Below, piece after piece: positions 23,236-33,036 of a stretch of 64,000 bases of DNA. Position 1 is the stretch's first letter, and every line of letters begins with the position of its first letter. Made by a program: the position numbers and the translations under genes. The stretch comes from Paulinella micropora (Eukaryota > Cercozoa > Imbricatea > Euglyphida), in assembly GCA_009731375.1 (NCBI GenBank), contig BJOX01000219.1:699400-763399 (forward strand), in the 5' to 3' direction. The notes under the pieces are model-generated. The model made no database searches, was not told where the DNA came from, and worked only from the letters and a program-made list of their open reading frames with translations.

Positions 23236-24296
23236 TACCTACCTACGTACCTACGTACCTACCTACCTACCTACGTACCTACCTACGTACCTACGTACCT
23301 ACCTACGTACCTACGTACCTACCTACGTACCTACCTACCTACCTACGTACCTACGTACCTACCTACGTACCTACCTACGTACCTACGTACCTACCTACCT
23401 ACCTACGTACTTACGTACCTACCTACCTACGTACCTACCTACCTACGTACCTACGTACCTACCTACGTACCTACGTACCTACCTACGTACCTACGTACCT
23501 ACCTACGTACCTACGTACCTACCTACTTACGCTACCGTACGCTACCTCGTACCTACGCTACCGTACGCTACCGTACGCTACCGTACGCTACCGTACGCTA
23601 CCGTACGCTACCGTACGCTACGCTACCGTACGCTACCGTACGCTACGCTACCCTACGCTACGCTACCCTACGCTACCCTACGCTACGCTACCCTACGCTA
23701 CGCTACCCTACGCTACGCTACCCTACGCTACGCTACCCTACGCTACGCTACCCTACGCTACGCTACCCTACGCTACGCTACCCTACGCTACGCTACCCTA
23801 CGCTACGCTACCCTACGCTACGCTACCCTACGCTACGCTACCCTACGCTACGCTACCCTACGCTACGCTACCCTACGCTACGCTACCCTACGCTACGCTA
23901 CCCTACGCTACGCTACCCTACGCTACGCTACCCTACGCTACGCTACCCTACGCTACGCTACCCTACGCTACGCTACCCTACGCTACGCTACCCTACGCTA
24001 CGCTACCCTACGCTACGCTACCCTACGCTACGCTACCCTACGCTACGCTACCCTACGCTACGCTACCCTACGCTACGCTACCCTACGCTACGCTACCCTA
24101 CGCTACGCTACCCTACGCTACGCTACCCTACGCTACGCTACGCTACGCTACCCTACGCTACGCTACCCTACGCTACGCTACCCTACGCTACGCTACCCTA
24201 CGCTACGCTACGCTACCCTACCCTACCCTACGCTACGCTACGCTACGCTACGCTACGCTACGCTACCCTACCCTACCCTACCCTACCCTACACTAC
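23236..24296. repeat. TACC/TACG array grading into a 15-bp satellite
   Basis: After about 23,530 the unit becomes pentameric (CTACC/CTACG). From about 23,640 to 24,125 it is a very regular 15-mer CCCTACGCTACGCTA repeated over 30 times, then becomes irregular and ends in CTACA repeats. Confidence 0.95.
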
Positions 24297-24625
<329 letters not shown>

Positions 24626-24792
24626 GCAGATTATAACTAAATACAGCATCTAAAGATACTTACTCTCCCTCTGTTATACTTGTTATAAATAGCCTTCTGA
24701 GGTATTTGCATCGATAACAGAAGGGTCACCAGTTGTCACAGTGACTTCATTTTTGGCAAATGGAGATTAACGGGAGTAAGAAGACACATGGA

Positions 24793-25221
24793 TACATACA
24801 TACATACATACATACATACATAACTCATACAAGTACTCATACATACATACATACATACATACATACGTACATACTCGGGAATTCACGCACCAAATTCACG
24901 CTTAACTCAAGTCAACAAACAGGTATTTCATATGATACACATGTGCAAAACTTCAGAGAGCATAAGCTGCGTGTGCTGTTCTCGTAGAGGGCGGAGTACT
25001 GGGCGGGAGGACTATGTGAGTCTCTTTACATATGTATACGTATGTATGTACATTTTGCATATGTATGTATGTATGCATGCATGTATATATGTATGTAGTA
25101 TGTATGTATGTACATATGTATGTATGTATGCACATTGTATGTATGTATGTATGTATGTATGAGTACTTGTATGTATGTATGCATGTATGTGTGTATGTAT
25201 GTATGTATGTACGTATGTATG

Positions 25222-25252
<31 letters not shown>
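24793..25252. repeat. ACAT and TATG tetranucleotide arrays around a short unique segment
   Basis: (ACAT)n at 24,793-24,866 and (TATG)n at about 25,037-25,252 flank a unique segment (24,870-25,020) without a gene. The two arrays are reverse complements of each other. Confidence 0.9.
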
Positions 25253-25517
25253 TTTTATGATCTCTATAGCTTCCTTGCTACAATCCTAGTGCCACCTTTC
25301 AACCTTTCCCCAACTTTTTCCCACCTTTCTTCCGACCCCAACAAAAAGGTAACCAATCTCCCCCAGGACTAAGCTCCCGCTAATCCAGCAAAATTCTCGA
25401 ACATGCTGCCTGCAGCTGCCCCCTTTCTTGCCTGCCTTCACAACCAAGTATGCTCGCCATCAGCATTTTCATATTTTTACTGCTTATCTGCCTATAGATT
25501 GATTCATATATCACCTC
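25253..25517. other. host flank of the PLV insertion (left)
   Basis: Unique sequence. On the minus strand a frame is open from 25517 down to a TAG at 25380-25382. It is in phase with the host frame right of the element if one 5-bp copy of ACCTC is kept, so this may be the downstream part of a gene interrupted by the insertion. Confidence 0.5.
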
Positions 25518-25521
25518 AGAG

Positions 25522-25641
25522 GATGATTACACTTTTCGCGCAGGTATTTTTCAAGCAAAATACCAGCCCGAAAAGGGTCTTTCAGACCAAATCTCCAAAA
25601 ATCAACAAACAAGAGGAAATCAAGATGAAATAAAAAAGGAA
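25522..25641 (+). repeat. left terminal inverted repeat of the PLV
   Basis: 25522-25625 is an exact 104-bp reverse complement of 45771-45874, starting GATGATTACACTTTTCGCGC. With two mismatches it extends to 25641. Protein-primed polymerases start replication at such termini. Confidence 0.95.
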
Positions 25642-25730
25642 TCGAAATTTAAATATTAATCATTTAAGTATTTATCATTTAATTAATTATCATCTAAAAA
25701 TATATTAACAACTATATAGAACTAGTAGAA

Positions 25731-26033
25731 ATGGTGTTTATCGGAACGAAAGTCGTCGGGGTGGCATTTGAGGGGAGACAAAATAATTTAATATATCTCA
25801 TTCGAAATCCAAGAACAAATGTTTATATAGTGAAAGAACAGAATAATCAATTTGACAAAAATGCTATTAAAGTTGAAACAAGTGATGGAAAACATTTGGG
25901 TTATGTGGCGAAAGAACTAGCAAAAGAAATAAATGAGAAACTACCAGAAAAACGAAAAGTTCATTATAAAATATGTGGTGGTGGTTTAGGTAAGAATTAC
26001 GGAATGGAGATAACAATTCAAGTGAAACAATAA
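25731..26033 (+). CDS. HIRAN-domain protein
   Basis: A 100-residue protein that is almost entirely a HIRAN domain: VVGVAFEGRQ near the start, then the core YIVKEQNNQFDKNAIKVE, then GKHLGYVAKELA. HIRAN domains bind the 3' ends of single-stranded DNA or stalled forks and usually sit on SWI2/SNF2 helicases such as HLTF; a stand-alone copy suggests a DNA end- or damage-recognition adaptor. It is the first gene inside the left terminal repeat and is read toward the polymerase, consistent with an early replication role. The frame is intact. The ATG follows an A-rich leader (ACTAGTAGAAATG). Confidence 0.85.
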   Translation: MVFIGTKVVGVAFEGRQNNLIYLIRNPRTNVYIVKEQNNQFDKNAIKVETSDGKHLGYVAKELAKEINEKLPEKRKVHYKICGGGLGKNYGMEITIQVKQ

Positions 26034-26104
26034 GAATTAATTTTTCATTTATATAATTATGATTATTATTATATAACAATATACATGTAGAGTTTTGGTG
26101 AAAT

Positions 26105-26359
26105 ATGCCATCACAAAGCGGACCAGTAGGCTCTGTAAAGTTAGGGCGACCTGCTAAATATACATCTGATGAAGGAAAGAAAAAATCTCATTACGAGGCT
26201 TCAAGAAGATATGTCTTAAAAAACCCAGAAATGTATAGAAAGGCTGGTGTTTCATATTAAAAAAGGAATAAGGAAGCCATATCTGCTAAAAGGAAGGAGC
26301 GATATGCGATGAAAAAGAAACAAAAAATGGAAAGTGTTGTAGAAGTTGAAATACGGTAA
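26105..26359 (+). pseudogene. small basic protein, interrupted by a stop
   Basis: ATG at 26105 gives 51 codons to a TAA at 26258-26260. The same frame continues for 32 further codons with matching character (RNKEAISAKRKERYAMKKK) to TAA at 26357-26359, so an 84-residue basic protein was probably split by a point mutation. It contains the Tyr/Ala/Arg-rich stretch SHYEASRRYVLKNPEMY. The charge pattern suggests DNA binding. No named family recognised. It sits between the HIRAN and polymerase genes on the same strand. Confidence 0.6.
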
Positions 26360-26509
26360 AACTAATTACTCTTACAATTAATTATTTTTTCCAATAAAAT
26401 TTTTTTTCATTAATATAATTATCATCTAAACAAATAGCACAACCATAATATAAATCATTGGGATTAATTCCAAACCAAAAAATCTATTCCATAATATACA
26501 TCATACAAA

Positions 26510-28920
26510 ATGTCATACAAGCCACCTCTACCCCCTAGACAGAACAAGAAGAATGTGGAACTATTACAGGGGAAGGCTAAGCTGAGAAGGGTTGAAACGA
26601 AAGATAAAAGAAACAGCCAGGACCTTTTATCTAACATTCGTAGTAATACAAGGGTAAATCTCCGCGATGCTAAGACAAGGGAAGCGAAGGGACGAGAGTT
26701 TAGAGCGAATAAATATGAAGTTAGGAGGGATAATCGGCTGAACTCTCTCACATTCAAATTTAGGGACTTAGATATAAGCTTCTATGATACAGACACCTTG
26801 GAAGAGAAGGTATTAATACCAGCTATAAAAGACACTTAATAACTAAACTACACACAGAAGAAATAATAAATAATGACCAAGTTCTCCATTATGATTTGGA
26901 AACATTTAGAAATAAAACCATCGCGGTCGGCTACGATATCCACGACTGCTACATAGTCGGATATACTCAGGGCTCTGAGGGTTTTAAATACATAGCTGGC
27001 AAAGATTGTATAAGTCAATTCGTAGACATACTAATAGAGCGAGGCGAGAAGGCAAAAGCAGGATGGGTTCCGAAATGTAAAAATGACAAGCCACCCGTTC
27101 TATATGTTAATGGTTTTAACGGAGCTAACTTTGACCACTACTTCATACACCAAGAATTAATTAAAAGGGGAATTAAGATTAAGTCTTCAAAAATTAACAA
27201 CTGCTCTATTATCTGCTTAGAGTTTGAAAATGTTAAGATGTGAGATATGTGTAAGCATACCCAAGGAAGTCTAAAAGCCAATCTTGAAAGTATGGGGTGC
27301 GAAATCCTCAAAGGCGACTTTGACCACGAGCAAGCCCGCAGATGGGAAGGTATGGAAAAAAAGATGAAGCAAGACTGTTTGGCTTATCTTAAAAACGATG
27401 TTATGGGTTTGAAGGAATTATACGATAAGTTAAACACGACGATATTTTCAACTCATAAGGTCAATTTAACTTCATACATCTCAACTTCTAGTCTGGCTTT
27501 TAACATATGGAAAAAATATGTAGACGGTAAATACGAGGTGAGACTTCCAACAGTAGAGCAAGAAAGAGCATTTAGAAAAGCCATTATCGGCGGAAGGACT
27601 TACCCATCTAAGAGGCGGTTCATTTCAGCTCAGTATGAACGATATTTGAAAAAAGAGATATCATTTGACGATATAATTGACTACCTCGTTGATGCGGATG
27701 TAGTATCTTTATATCCAACCGCGATGTTGTTCGCTTTTATGGTTGGTGATATAATAGAAACAATCGGACCATTTGACCCGCGAAACCTTCAAATCGGTAT
27801 TTACAACCTTGACTACATTTCTCCAAAAAATATATTACATTCAAGGATTGGACAGCGGGACCATATGGGCTCTCTTAAATGGTGACTAGAAGATATGAAG
27901 GACCAATGGCTGACGAGTGTAGATATTGAGGATATGGTAGCCGAAGGTTATGAAGTCCGCATTCATAAAGGATACTACACCGTAAAATCTGAATGTGTTT
28001 TCAAAGAATACATAGACGATATGTTCAAGGCGAAGGAAAATGCGGAGAAAGGTAGCCCGCAATATCTGCTCGCCAAGCTGTTTATGAATAGTCTATACGG
28101 TAAGATGATACAACGACCTATACCTTCAATAACAACATATATACAAACTAACGAAGAATACTGGAAATTCTGGAATAGTAATCAAATAACTGACATTGTT
28201 AAATTTACAGATAAAGAAGGAAAAGATTTATGGCACATATCGGGCTTACCTCGCAATCCAATCTTATTAGAGAGTAGCATAACAAAGCCTTCACACTATG
28301 GGGCATTCATACTGGCATATAGCAGACGAATTATGTTCAACTATATCAAGGAAGCCAACCCGAACAGAAGCATTGAAGATGATTTCTACTACACCAACAC
28401 AGACAGCTTACAAATCCACGTGAGATGTGCTAGATATATCAAGAATATGGGTAATAAGAAACTTGGCGGTATAAGCGATGACTTAGGCGATGGTTGTAAG
28501 ATAATAAAAGGTGTGTGGATAGCCCCAAAATTGTATATGTTAGAATTTACGACGAAAGATGCTTTCACAGCTGGTATGACGAAAGACGACCTCAAACACA
28601 TATCAAAGGGTGTTCATATAGAAACTGCTGAAAATGGAGTTAAAAGATATTTCCATTTTAGGGGTAAAGGCTTAGATGCTCATCAGCTAAACTATGATGT
28701 ATATGATAAGATGGATAAAGGCGGTAGCATTGAAAATGTAAAGGGCTTTCAAATGAAAAAAATACACATTGATAGAAACAGCAAACAACAACAAGTCCCA
28801 CATTTTAGCATTTTACATATGACGAATGTTAAAAAACAAGTTAATGAGAATAAATGGGCAGGCCGTAAGTTCATTAACGATAACGACAGCATACCGCTCG
28901 GCTTTCACATTAGAGGTTGA
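26510..28920 (+). pseudogene. protein-primed family B DNA polymerase, broken
   Basis: Four consecutive pieces on one strand carry the polymerase in order. 26510-26839 is a basic N-terminal region whose frame then shifts. The next piece holds the exonuclease motifs HYDLETF (Exo I) and NGANFDHYF (Exo II), with YLKNDVMGL (Exo III) further on. Polymerase motif A is DADVVSLYP (Asp at 27697), motif B is KLFMNSLYGK (about 28,076), and motif C reads YTNTDS (about 28,390). In-frame TGA stops occur at 27241-27243 and 27883-27885. Motif C normally has D-T-D, so Asn replaces the first Asp at 28396-28398. These enzymes copy linear viral genomes from the terminal repeats using a protein primer. The copy cannot make a full-length enzyme and its active site is altered. 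Confidence 0.92.
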
Positions 28921-28948
28921 TTTATAAATAAATTTTTTCGGCTCCTTT

Positions 28949-28998
28949 GAAAGGGTAAACCCCTTTCGAACCCCGGGGTTGTAGGGGCTTGCCCCTAC
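28949..28998. terminator. twin hairpin between convergent polymerase and lipase genes
   Basis: GAAAGGG/CCCTTTC (28949-28967, 5-base loop) and the stronger GTAGGGGC-TT-GCCCCTAC (28981-28998) lie between the polymerase stop (28918-28920) and the lipase stop codon (28995-28997), which falls inside the second stem. This is probably a bidirectional transcript end or processing signal. Confidence 0.65.
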
Positions 28999-29660
28999 CT
29001 TTGAAGCTCCTGATTGTATGAATTCCTTTTTTTTGGTTTCACTAACTTAGTATTCACAGCTGTCGCCCCTAACAATGACACAGTGTCAAATGCTGTCCGA
29101 TAGTTCGTCGTTAGCTTCGCAGTATTCGCCCTTTTACCTTTTGGATTTACTTTCACAGCCACTCTGTCAATCACTCCTTCAATTAGGTCTCTTGTGCTAC
29201 TGCCTTTATTGTACGTGGTTGCCCTTACACCAGTTTGTCTGCTTAGGTCTTTCGCTATTGTTCCACCTAACGAATGACCCGTTAGCTCTACATTATCCTT
29301 ACCATATTTCTTTATGACTTCATTAACCAACTTCTGCTCTTCTTTATATCTCGGTGTTCTCTTTAATACTCCCTTTACCAAGGCGACATCTGCGAGTAAG
29401 TCCCGCTTATCTGCCGAGCCTCTAAATGCGACAATAGCTTTACTATCTTTTTCATACACTGTTGATTTTTCTTTGCTTGCGACTGGTTTCCATCCGTCAG
29501 CACCCTTTCTCTCTGACGAAGACAAATATACATCCTCCGACAACTCCGCACTTCCACCCTTTTGTTTCCTATATTCCTTGCCCGCCTTTTTCAACGCCTC
29601 CCCATAGCGTATGTTGTGTTTAGCAGAGTAAGCCTTAACAAACTTAATCCACTCAGACAT
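28995..29660 (-). CDS. class 3-type lipase / alpha-beta hydrolase with N-terminal helical module
   Basis: 221 residues. Residues 1-30 (WIKFVKAYSAKHNIRYGEAL...Y+K) form a short amphipathic module. Then comes the lipase-like core: AIVAFRGSADKRDLLAD (residues 75-91, oxyanion region) and the nucleophile elbow ELTGHSLGGTIA with Ser at residue 130. The fold of class 3 lipases hydrolyses acyl esters of lipids. In virus particles such enzymes can help breach a membrane on entry, but the role here is inferred. It lies convergent to the polymerase, and its stop codon is inside a hairpin. ATG is preceded by TAATATACGAA, shared with the fibre gene. The frame is intact. Confidence 0.8.
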   Translation of the reverse strand: MSEWIKFVKAYSAKHNIRYGEALKKAGKEYRKQKGGSAELSEDVYLSSSERKGADGWKPVASKEKSTVYEKDSKAIVAFRGSADKRDLLADVALVKGVLKRTPRYKEEQKLVNEVIKKYGKDNVELTGHSLGGTIAKDLSRQTGVRATTYNKGSSTRDLIEGVIDRVAVKVNPKGKRANTAKLTTNYRTAFDTVSLLGATAVNTKLVKPKKRNSYNQELQR

Positions 29661-29671
29661 TTCGTATATTA
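29661..29671 (-). promoter_or_regulatory. TAATATACGAA element upstream of the lipase ATG
   Basis: Minus-strand TAATATACGAA directly abuts the ATG. The same 11-mer occurs 1 base from the fibre ATG (41821-41832), and the capsid ATG has CTTACACGAA. Likely a shared promoter or leader element; untested. Confidence 0.4.
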
Positions 29672-29718
29672 TTAATTATTTAATTTTTTTTCCTTCATAC
29701 TATATACACCCCCCTACT

Positions 29719-29994
29719 ATGTCCGCCCTCACTAGACTGTGCGAGAAGTTCCAAAAACTTTCCATTGAAGGCGAAAAAAAATCCTTCTCGTTGGAAGATG
29801 TCCAAAAGGTAATCGACGACGAAATAAAAGCGATTGAAGAAAAGAGAAATACTCAACCCAAAGACACTTTTCAATTTGGCAAATACCGCGGAAAGAAGTT
29901 TGAAGACATCGCAAAGATTGATAAGCCATATATTGAATGGTTAGTTCGTCAGCCGTGGTGCCGAAATACGGCTGAATTGAAAAAGTATTTGTAA
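29719..29994 (+). CDS. DUF3820-like small protein (exonuclease-associated fold)
   Basis: 91 residues. The first half is a charged helix (EKKSFSLEDVQKVIDDEIKA). The second half reads FQFGKYRGKKFEDIAK...YIEWLVRQPW, which matches the FGKYKGK-x-F...YLxWL pattern of DUF3820 and of the C-terminal part of some DnaQ-type exonucleases. No catalytic residues of a nuclease are present. It lies alone on the plus strand between two minus-strand genes. The role is unknown; a DNA-binding accessory of replication or repair would fit. Confidence 0.65.
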   Translation: MSALTRLCEKFQKLSIEGEKKSFSLEDVQKVIDDEIKAIEEKRNTQPKDTFQFGKYRGKKFEDIAKIDKPYIEWLVRQPWCRNTAELKKYL

Positions 29995-30033
29995 AGTGTT
30001 TTTTATTTTTTTTTTGCTTAATTGGTGGGGGTT

Positions 30034-30054
30034 GTAGGGGGCGAAGACCCCTAC
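30034..30054. terminator. GTAGGGG/CCCCTAC hairpin overlapping a stop codon
   Basis: A seven-pair stem with a 7-base loop. The stop codon of the minus-strand gene 30051-31304 (CTA on the plus strand, 30051-30053) lies inside the right arm. Convergent gene 29719-29994 ends 40 bases away. Confidence 0.65.
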
Positions 30055-31304
30055 TGATCTTCTAAGAAATGAATGATAACACTCACATTTCCTCCATTAT
30101 TAACAGTCGCGACAGACTTTTGTAAAAATGTTAGATTTTCACCAGGAGAAAGTTGAATGTCGTAAGTTCGCAGGTCAATAAGCTGGCTTGAAGTAGCATT
30201 AACATAAAGTTTAAGGATGACATCCGTTATAGTGGCACCACCAACGGCAGTCGCAGCGGTATCCTTTGATACCATTGAAGTTTTGGTATCAATATCCGCG
30301 AAGTTCTCCGCCGTAAGTGTTCCAGTCGTTTTCACAATTCGCACTATATTAACTTTGCTGTCTTCGTTTGATATGCTCACGAGAGAGGGATAAACAATTG
30401 AATAATTGGTCACACCATTAAAAGTTGTTTTATTTTTTATGCTAATAATTGGGCTTTCCGTTGTGCTCGCTGGCTCACTACCTTCCGCTTCGTTTGATAT
30501 GCTTGAATTAATAGTGTTAGTGCCCTCAATAAACATACTACAACTGGCTGTTTTTAATATTTGATTAGCATTACCAGTTCCATAATTTCTGATACAAGCC
30601 GAAAAAGGTAGGGTTGTATTTGAAAGACTAACACCCACATTCGCATTCGCATACCTAATTGTATGAACCAGCTGAAATTCTCCACTTGATGGATTTTCTA
30701 TGTAGAACCTTATAGCACCAAAGCCAAGATATTGAAATTTAATCTGGAATACATTCCCTTTGGACCAGTCTAAGGCGGGCATAATTTTGGTTCCATCACA
30801 AGGGTCATTCCAGGTCGCCTGGGGAATAAGTGTCGGCACCCCGCCTTTAACACTGGCAATATTCATACCAGTCGCTTTTATTTTGTAAAAATAGAAGCCG
30901 TTAGTAAAATCACTTTCACCTATGCCGATATATGAATTGTATTCTTTCGTTTCATCAGTATTCCATAAAGCAGTAAATCGTGTTAGAACTCCCATACCAG
31001 TTCTGTATTTAATTCTTTTTTTACTCGTCATTACAGCATTTGCGGTCGTCTTCACATCTGTTTTAAGCTCGGCCATATTCGCATTAAATGAAATGGTAGC
31101 ATCAGTTTGAGCTAATGTCCATATTCGTGTATTGATAGTGTATGGGAAAATCTCTTGTAATACTGGTGTTAATTGACCGACCAATGCTTCACCGAAAGCG
31201 GTTTTCATACTATTGGTTTCAACATTGCCGTCGTAGCCGACTTTGACATTAATGAAGTCTCCGTCAGGGTCTTGTGCTATCAAATTTCGTTGGTGAGTGG
31301 TCAT
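30051..31304 (-). CDS. probable virion surface / decoration protein
   Basis: 417 residues, beta-rich with Asn/Thr-rich C-terminal half. The N-terminus has DFINVKVGYDGNVETN...FGEALVGQLTPVLQ, then YRTGMGVLTRFTALW and YIGIGESDFTNGFYF. This arrangement resembles large structural proteins annotated in several giant viruses and PLVs; I know no catalytic function for it. It is the most downstream gene of the minus-strand morphogenesis block, right after the major capsid gene. The stop codon lies in a GC hairpin. The frame is intact. Confidence 0.6.
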   Translation of the reverse strand: MTTHQRNLIAQDPDGDFINVKVGYDGNVETNSMKTAFGEALVGQLTPVLQEIFPYTINTRIWTLAQTDATISFNANMAELKTDVKTTANAVMTSKKRIKYRTGMGVLTRFTALWNTDETKEYNSYIGIGESDFTNGFYFYKIKATGMNIASVKGGVPTLIPQATWNDPCDGTKIMPALDWSKGNVFQIKFQYLGFGAIRFYIENPSSGEFQLVHTIRYANANVGVSLSNTTLPFSACIRNYGTGNANQILKTASCSMFIEGTNTINSSISNEAEGSEPASTTESPIISIKNKTTFNGVTNYSIVYPSLVSISNEDSKVNIVRIVKTTGTLTAENFADIDTKTSMVSKDTAATAVGGATITDVILKLYVNATSSQLIDLRTYDIQLSPGENLTFLQKSVATVNNGGNVSVIIHFLEDQ

Positions 31305-31349
31305 AGTTCCTATATTATATAAAAAAAAAATAATCTATCAAAATTAATT

Positions 31350-31378
31350 GTAAGTGCTTTTTTTCAAAAACCACTTAC
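31350..31378. repeat. GTAAGTG...CACTTAC hairpin, copy 1
   Basis: Inverted repeat (31350-31356 with 31372-31378) around T and A runs, followed by CGATCTCAAAAAC. A near-identical 40-base block lies at 38314-38356. Both copies sit between one minus-strand gene's end and the next gene's start, so each could end the upstream transcript or start the downstream one. Confidence 0.6.
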
Positions 31379-31429
31379 GATCTCAAAAACCTATTACTTC
31401 AACGGATGGGGGTGCGGGGGCTTGCCTGC

Positions 31430-32953
31430 TTAGTTTCTAGTAATGGTGCCATTCTTAACATTTACTTCTTGCTGAGTTACGACAAATGTGTAATGGTTGG
31501 CCGCAATATTGGCAGTTGTTGCGATAAACTCCCATCGTCGCTCGGTGTCTAGACTTAATCCGCTGATTTCATTTTGGTCCTTGCTCCACAGAGGGCGAGT
31601 ATTGTCAAAGCTATCGCACCAAACCCAGTTGTATTGATAAACATTGCTATTCATCAAAGAAGAGCCTTCCAACTTCGGTTTAAGATACATATAGTCTTCT
31701 AGTTTTCCAGTTTGACAATCAACATTGAATTCTTGAAGTCGTGCTCCGTCTAGTGTATAAAAAGTTTGGACCTTAGAACCGAGCAGGTTGCTATTGTCAT
31801 AAGCGGTGTTCTTATTTTCGGTTGTGTTGAAAACAGAATGATAAATTTTCTTAATTCGCCGTCCGTGGCCTCTGTCAAATCTAAGGATAACATTTTGAGA
31901 AGTTGAAGCGAGCCCAACGGTATTTTTATACAAATAAGAATAATCAATGTTGAAGCTCATACCTTCGGGGCTCATAATCTTCTGTTGAATTGATTGAACG
32001 ACATCGGGGTTAGTCTCGACAGCTAAGAACAGGCTGAGATTAGTAATAGTAACATTTGAATCCGCCACCGCAACAGTGCCTCCACCAGTAGAAAGAGCAT
32101 CATTGTTATAATAAAAGATTTTGGGTGTCTGTTGCCAAACAATCCGCAAAGTCAAAATTTCTGGAAACATAATAGTTTTATCCAGAGCGAAAATAGTATT
32201 GTAAAGCATTCCAAGATTAATCTTAACATTAACACTCGGGCTGGCATTGTTAATAGTTCCAGCTGAAAAATACTTAGCCTCATTAAAAGCAACATTAACG
32301 AACTTACTCGTGCCAGTCTCATTCGCAATAAGGGTATCATCGTGTCGGCGAGCATTTGTGGAGGGTTGCGCCATCCAAGCCTTTAATGCTGCCTGAACCT
32401 GTGCCTTAGCAACATCAATACCAGTATCAATTTGCCCCGCCGCATTTCCTGCTATTGCCGAAGCGGCCAATGCTGTTTGTAATGCGGCCAACCTTGTAGC
32501 ATCGCTGGCGGGTTGAAATGTAGTTGTAGCATTACACTTTTGAAGCATACAACCTGCTCCACTTCCATTATCGTGGTTTTCCAAAGCGAGTAAATCATCA
32601 ATGGAGGTTTCGGGTTTCCAAATCATCTTAGTGACATTTCCGACTTCGTTAATGTCGCACAGATAAACACCACCCCTAGTAATCAATTGAATCTGCCTAA
32701 TTGGGGCCAAGCAATCCATAAAGCATTTATTGTAGTTCGCCGCCTTCGCATCAGGAGCATAATTAAAACTCAAAACAGAGCGAGCCAAGTTGAACGGACG
32801 GCTTATAAGGTCAAAGTTGCTTTCCTGTCCTCCTGCGGTAGAAACAGTGACAGTAATAGAACCCTCACGAGGGGTAAGCTTATTCAAGCGATAAGAAGCA
32901 CTGATGTAGTCAGTCCTGCTGAAATATAGTTCGCCTCCGTGTTGTGTAGGCAT
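31430..32953 (-). CDS. major capsid protein, double jelly-roll type
   Basis: 507 residues. The N-terminus GGELYFSRTDYISASYRLNK and the capsid-like blocks FNLARSVLSFNYAPD, LITRGGVYLCDI, KFVNVAFNEAKYF and TLRIVWQQTPKIFY fit a hexon-type PLV capsid protein of usual length. Such proteins form trimers that tile an icosahedral shell. It lies between the penton gene (upstream) and the decoration-protein gene (downstream), the common order in this group. The start is preceded by CTTACACGAA. The frame is fully open. Family assignment comes from context plus sequence character and should be confirmed with a profile search. Confidence 0.82.
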   Translation of the reverse strand: MPTQHGGELYFSRTDYISASYRLNKLTPREGSITVTVSTAGGQESNFDLISRPFNLARSVLSFNYAPDAKAANYNKCFMDCLAPIRQIQLITRGGVYLCDINEVGNVTKMIWKPETSIDDLLALENHDNGSGAGCMLQKCNATTTFQPASDATRLAALQTALAASAIAGNAAGQIDTGIDVAKAQVQAALKAWMAQPSTNARRHDDTLIANETGTSKFVNVAFNEAKYFSAGTINNASPSVNVKINLGMLYNTIFALDKTIMFPEILTLRIVWQQTPKIFYYNNDALSTGGGTVAVADSNVTITNLSLFLAVETNPDVVQSIQQKIMSPEGMSFNIDYSYLYKNTVGLASTSQNVILRFDRGHGRRIKKIYHSVFNTTENKNTAYDNSNLLGSKVQTFYTLDGARLQEFNVDCQTGKLEDYMYLKPKLEGSSLMNSNVYQYNWVWCDSFDNTRPLWSKDQNEISGLSLDTERRWEFIATTANIAANHYTFVVTQQEVNVKNGTITRN

Positions 32954-33036
32954 TTCGTGTAAGTGCCCGAAGTTTTTGGTGAAGCTTTTTTTAAAATGTT
33001 CCTATATTTTAATATGAGAAAAAATAAAATAATTAA

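Noticed and set aside
23640-24200. CRISPR array
   Set aside because: The 15-mer is contiguous without unique spacers, and the genome is eukaryotic.
27241-27885. TGA read as Trp in the PLV polymerase
   Set aside because: The polymerase's own terminal stop is TGA, other genes show no internal TGA, and decay explains both stops more simply.
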